Of a DNA stretch of 17,743 bases, positions 14,940 through 17,743 are shown piece by piece. The stretch lies in contig CAZUHQ010000074.1 of NCBI GenBank assembly GCA_964620605.1, positions 1 to 17,743 on the forward strand, in the 5' to 3' direction. This DNA comes from Thalassotalea_E sp964620605 (GTDB lineage Bacteria; Pseudomonadota; Gammaproteobacteria; Enterobacterales; Alteromonadaceae). The notes below the pieces were generated by a model. It was given only the letters and a program-made list of their open reading frames with translations. It had not been told where the DNA came from and made no database searches. The position numbers and the translations under genes were made by a program. Numbering within the stretch: position 1 is the first letter of the stretch; each line of letters opens with the position of its first letter.

Positions 14940-14981
14940 TTGATTTAAATCTTGCACTAGCTTGAACGAGTATTTGCACTA
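14940..14981 (-). promoter_or_regulatory. candidate enhancer region: two TAGTGCAA elements and an FNR-like site
   Basis: On the minus strand TAGTGCAA occurs at 14981-14974 and 14959-14952, 22 bp apart (two helical turns), about 90-115 bp before the predicted nirBD start. GTGCA is the half-site of NtrC operators, though the second halves are poor. TTGATTTAAATC at 14940-14951 matches eight of ten FNR consensus positions and touches one element. The regulators are inferred. Confidence 0.4.
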
Positions 14982-15049
14982 AAGCGGGGCGGTTGTTGAC
15001 AGGAAAGAAGATAAATAAGAGTTAAATAAAAAAAGAATTGTCGAGTAAA

Positions 15050-15277
15050 TTAAACGTCGTCTTTTTCAATATCGACACCGATAATGCGATCGCCAAATTT
15101 ATTGACGATAGTAATTTCGCCAAGGCAGACGGCGAGGATGCTTTTTCCTTCTTTAAATTCAGCTGGGATGATAATGCGGCCATGTTCATTTTTTGGATAG
15201 CACTTGGTTTCGTGCTCTAAAATTAACGAGTCATCGGTGTAATATAATATAGTGACTGTCGTTTTGGTTGTCGGCAT
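15050..15277 (-). CDS. TIGR02922-like small conserved protein
   Basis: A 75-residue protein: VTILYYTDDSLILEHETKCYPKNEHGRIIIPAEFKEGKSILAVCLGEITIVNKFGDRI. The 'GRIIIPAEFKEGKSI' block followed by a 'VNKFGDRI' strand resembles the TIGR02922 family of short proteins seen in Shewanella, Colwellia and relatives; no function is known to me. No signal peptide or membrane helix is seen. It lies upstream of nirB on the same strand, but about 280 bp away with a separate promoter between, and is divergent from gabD. The start at 15277 lacks a clear ribosome binding site. Confidence 0.7.
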   Translation of the reverse strand: MPTTKTTVTILYYTDDSLILEHETKCYPKNEHGRIIIPAEFKEGKSILAVCLGEITIVNKFGDRIIGVDIEKDDV

Positions 15278-15408
15278 TATAGGCTACTAGTTTTATTGGA
15301 CTCTTTGATAATAGTAGTTAACTATTGCCAAAGCTGTGAATAAAAATTACATATTGTTTTGATAAAATATAGGGCGTGTAGGTTGTCGTTGTTGTTTAAG
15401 GGAATTTT

Positions 15409-16863
15409 ATGCAAGAGTTATCAGATAAAGCACTAATTAAAAATGCTTCATATATTAATGGGCAGTGGTGTTCGAGTGAACGTCTGTTGTCTGTTATCAA
15501 CCCCGCCACAGCCGAGGTGATTGCACAAGTGGCGAATGCATCGGTTAATGATGCCGAGCTGGCAGTGGCTGCGGCAAAAGCAGCCTTTACCAGCTGGTCG
15601 GCTCAAAGTGCTAATCACAGGGCAAAGTTACTGCGCAACTGGTTTGAGCTTATCATCGAGCATCAGGAAGATCTCGCCCGGTTATTAACCTTAGAGCAAG
15701 GCAAGCCACTTGCTGAGGCAATAGGTGAAATTGGCTATGGTGCGGAGTTTATCGAGTGGTTTGCTGAAGAAGCAAAACGGGTTTATGGCGAAACGATTCC
15801 TGCGGCAAGTCAGAATAAACGCCTGTTAGTGTTAAAACAACCTGTTGGCGTGGTGACGGCAATTACTCCGTGGAATTTTCCCAGTGCGATGATCACCCGT
15901 AAAGCGGCGGCAGCACTGGCGGCAGGTTGCAGCTTTGTCGTTAAACCGTCAGAGCTAACGCCACTTTCTGCTTTGGCGCTGGCTGAGCTCGCCGAACGTG
16001 CCGGTATTCCTGCCGGGGTATTTAATGTTGTGGTCAGTGATGATGCCATTAATATCGGCAAGGTGCTGACTCAGCATCCGGATGTCGCCAAGTTTACTTT
16101 TACCGGTTCAACCCGGGTCGGTAAATTGCTGGCTGCGCAATGTGCAGCAGGAGTAAAAAAAGTCTCGTTAGAGCTCGGCGGTAACGCACCATTTATTGTT
16201 TTTGATGATGCGGATATCGACGCAGCAGTCAATGGCGCGATTGCCTCTAAGTATCGCAATGCCGGGCAAACCTGTATTTGTACTAACCGTATTTTTGTTC
16301 AAAACTCTGTGGTTGAAGAATTTACCGAAAAATATAAAGCTCAAGTTGCTAAATTATCGCTCGGTAACGGGTTAAATTCTGAGACACAAATCGGCCCGTT
16401 GATTTCGCCTCAAGCGGTAGATAAGGTTAAACAGTTGGTGGACTCTTCAATTGCGCAGGGCGCCAGGCTTGAACTGGGTGGCAGTAGCGATCCAACAGGT
16501 GAGTGTTTTTACCAGCCAACTTTGCTGAGCCAGGTAACTAATTCTATGCCGGTGGCAAAAAACGAAATATTTGGCCCGGTGTCGGTGATTATTCCTTTTG
16601 ACAGCGAAACTGAGGTGATCGCGCTAGCTAATGATACCGAGTATGGCCTGGCGGCGTATTTTTATGCCCGTGATATCGGCAGGATCTGGCGGGTTAGTGA
16701 AGCCTTGGATTATGGTATGGTCGGCGTTAACGACACGGCGATATCTAACGTTGCCGCGCCGTTTGGCGGCGTTAAACAATCCGGTTATGGTCGTGAAGGT
16801 TCAAAATATGGCTTGGATGATTATTTAGCGATTAAATATTTATCTATCGGTGGTATTAAATAA
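15409..16863 (+). CDS. gabD: NAD(P)-dependent succinate-semialdehyde dehydrogenase
   Basis: A 484-residue aldehyde dehydrogenase oxidising succinate semialdehyde to succinate, the last step of 4-aminobutyrate breakdown. The family active site is complete: Asn156 (ITPWNFP), Lys179 (VVKPSE), Glu255 (LELGGNAP) and Cys289 (GQTCICTN, with the second Cys291 typical of GabD). FIEWFAEEAKRVYGETIP and KYRNAGQTC closely follow E. coli GabD, so the substrate call is good, although glutarate semialdehyde is also accepted by relatives. GGGA lies 5 nt before the ATG. No 4-aminobutyrate transaminase (gabT) is adjacent. A palindrome TAGTTAACTA at 15315-15324 lies in the upstream gap. Confidence 0.93.
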   Translation: MQELSDKALIKNASYINGQWCSSERLLSVINPATAEVIAQVANASVNDAELAVAAAKAAFTSWSAQSANHRAKLLRNWFELIIEHQEDLARLLTLEQGKPLAEAIGEIGYGAEFIEWFAEEAKRVYGETIPAASQNKRLLVLKQPVGVVTAITPWNFPSAMITRKAAAALAAGCSFVVKPSELTPLSALALAELAERAGIPAGVFNVVVSDDAINIGKVLTQHPDVAKFTFTGSTRVGKLLAAQCAAGVKKVSLELGGNAPFIVFDDADIDAAVNGAIASKYRNAGQTCICTNRIFVQNSVVEEFTEKYKAQVAKLSLGNGLNSETQIGPLISPQAVDKVKQLVDSSIAQGARLELGGSSDPTGECFYQPTLLSQVTNSMPVAKNEIFGPVSVIIPFDSETEVIALANDTEYGLAAYFYARDIGRIWRVSEALDYGMVGVNDTAISNVAAPFGGVKQSGYGREGSKYGLDDYLAIKYLSIGGIK

Positions 16864-16888
16864 CGATATTTCGGCTCGTCGTTATTTA
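16857..16888 (+). terminator. hairpin at the gabD stop codon
   Basis: TAAATAACGA (16857-16866) pairs perfectly with 16879-16888 around a 12-nt loop. The left arm contains the gabD stop codon. T-rich sequence follows (TTAAGGCCTTTTTCC), so it is a plausible but not textbook intrinsic terminator. Confidence 0.45.
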
Positions 16889-16904
16889 TTAAGGCCTTTT
16901 TCCT

Positions 16905-17010
16905 GGTAGCAGTTGTCAGGTAAACCAGCAAGGCGCTGTAAGTCCTTCCATGGAAGCTCAACACCAGCATCCCTGCTGGTGATGCTTGCTGTTATTACCA
17001 TAGCAACATC
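16905..17010 (+). repeat. 106-bp interspersed repeat, copy B
   Basis: This is the better preserved copy, 87% identical to 8327-8432 and in the same orientation. It is rich in dyad symmetry: GGTAA at 16919 with TTACC at 16995, CAGCAAG at 16926 with CTTGCTG at 16985, the palindrome CTTCCATGGAAG at 16945-16956, and an 8-bp stem CACCAGCA/TGCTGGTG at 16962-16981 with a TCCC loop. The transcript could fold into one long branched hairpin. It lies between convergent gabD and the CheZ-like gene. It has no coding capacity. Confidence 0.85.
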
Positions 17011-17056
17011 ATTAGTTAGCAATAAGTTAGATTGAAGACGTCAATTAATAGCAATA

Positions 17057-17626
17057 CTAAAACAATTCAATATCGTCGTCATCGCTTTGCTGAGCAAGTT
17101 TTTCTTGCCTGAAAATTGCCAGTGCGTCACTAATCGGCATGCCTGAAATCACGTTATCAAACATTTCACGCTCTTCTTCCATGGTATATTTACTGCGAAT
17201 AGCCTGTTGTAGTTTTTGCCACTGCTGTGGTGAATATAAGGCGGCGGGATCTGAGATCAAGTGTGATAATGCCGTTAAACTTTCACTGACATGATCCAGG
17301 CGCTGCGAGAGCTTATCGTAAAATTGAAACGCGATAATGGCACTATGCACTTTATCGAGACCTGCTTCGGTTGAGCCCTCTATGATAGTTTTCATTTTTT
17401 CATTATTGATATCATCGTTATTAAAATGCTCAATCGATGATTTGATATCGTTTAAGTTAGTGGCCAACGCGGTAAATGAATTGGATAAGGTGCTGACCGA
17501 GGCATTGCCATCGTTAAGAGATTGGTCTATTTGCGCTACCGCCAGATTGAGCATCAAAATGGTTTCTTTTAGCTGGCTCCAGTCGAGATCGGGACGGGCA
17601 GAGGTTGAACCACAATAGGCTGTCAT
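17057..17626 (-). CDS. helical CheZ-like protein, function unassigned
   Basis: A 189-residue, mostly helical protein without signal peptide or membrane segment. A heptad-rich region (SQLKETILMLNLAVAQIDQSL through LNDIKSSIEHF) is followed by AIIAFQFYDKLSQRLDHVSESL. The 'FQFxD..SQRLxHV' helix is met in chemoreceptor-associated and CheZ-like proteins. The chain ends in an acidic-hydrophobic tail, DDDDIELF, which recalls the CheZ tail that binds CheY. I chose the ATG at 17626 because AGGAC lies upstream and the extension to 17665 overlaps the predicted -10 box. The link to chemotaxis or a receiver partner is inference; the upstream neighbour lies beyond the window. Confidence 0.5.
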   Translation of the reverse strand: MTAYCGSTSARPDLDWSQLKETILMLNLAVAQIDQSLNDGNASVSTLSNSFTALATNLNDIKSSIEHFNNDDINNEKMKTIIEGSTEAGLDKVHSAIIAFQFYDKLSQRLDHVSESLTALSHLISDPAALYSPQQWQKLQQAIRSKYTMEEEREMFDNVISGMPISDALAIFRQEKLAQQSDDDDIELF

Positions 17627-17656
17627 AAATAATGTCCTTATTATAAGAGAGTAAAA

Positions 17657-17669
17657 CATCTTCATTATA
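17657..17669 (-). promoter_or_regulatory. candidate promoter of the CheZ-like gene
   Basis: A perfect TATAAT -10 box at 17669-17664 on the minus strand predicts a start near 17657 and a leader of about 30 nt to the ATG at 17626. No good -35 hexamer is found at 16-18 bp. Confidence 0.45.
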
Positions 17670-17743
17670 GTAAAGAAATGTTAACTTTCTGGTCATTAGT
17701 TACTTGTTGTTAACCTTGGGTGTTGTTGTTCTCGGATGCCAAT

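Overview
The window reads as ordinary chromosome of a marine gammaproteobacterium of the Alteromonadales, most likely near Colwellia or Thalassotalea (family Colwelliaceae). This rests on protein resemblance and gene order: yfbV divergent from ackA-pta, an ACT-domain gene, then an arsC/Spx-like gene, dapE, an M15 peptidase and DUF2897 in one tight operon, and a small TIGR02922-type protein. The placement is inference; no rRNA or other marker gene is present.

Left part (1-4400): the 3' end of an M48 metalloprotease gene, a 16-bp perfect inverted repeat, and an exported solute-binding-like protein on the plus strand. These converge on a minus-strand operon that runs from 3946 down to 1221: ACT protein, YffB-like reductase-fold protein, DapE (lysine and peptidoglycan precursor synthesis), M15 carboxypeptidase-like protein and DUF2897 membrane protein. 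Its genes are 0-2 nt apart or overlap. A 457-bp gap rich in palindromes separates it from pta.

Middle (4400-10320): ackA-pta (acetyl-CoA to acetate with ATP formation) is preceded by a near-consensus FNR site centred exactly at -41.5 of a TATAAT promoter. That points to anaerobic activation and supports the shorter AckA start. yfbV lies divergently. Behind yfbV comes the first copy of a 106-bp interspersed repeat, then the remains of a CDGSH iron-sulfur protein gene in which three of the four cluster ligands are lost. rlmA and xthA follow on the minus strand.

Right part (10320-17743): a visibly A+T-rich stretch holds a GNAT acetyltransferase and an unrecognised 125-residue protein, both on the plus strand and possibly acquired. 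It is followed on the minus strand by nirBD (NADH nitrite reductase) with an intrinsic terminator downstream. Upstream of nirBD are a sigma54-type -24/-12 promoter and two helically phased TAGTGCAA (NtrC half-site-like) elements, which suggests nitrogen-controlled, assimilatory use. Then come a TIGR02922-like small protein, gabD, the second copy of the 106-bp repeat (87% identical, also between convergent genes) and a helical CheZ-like protein.

I see no tRNA or rRNA genes, CRISPR array, transposase, integrase or phage genes, and no convincing new multi-gene system. The most unusual items are the decayed CDGSH gene next to a repeat, the repeat family itself, and the two inferred regulatory regions.
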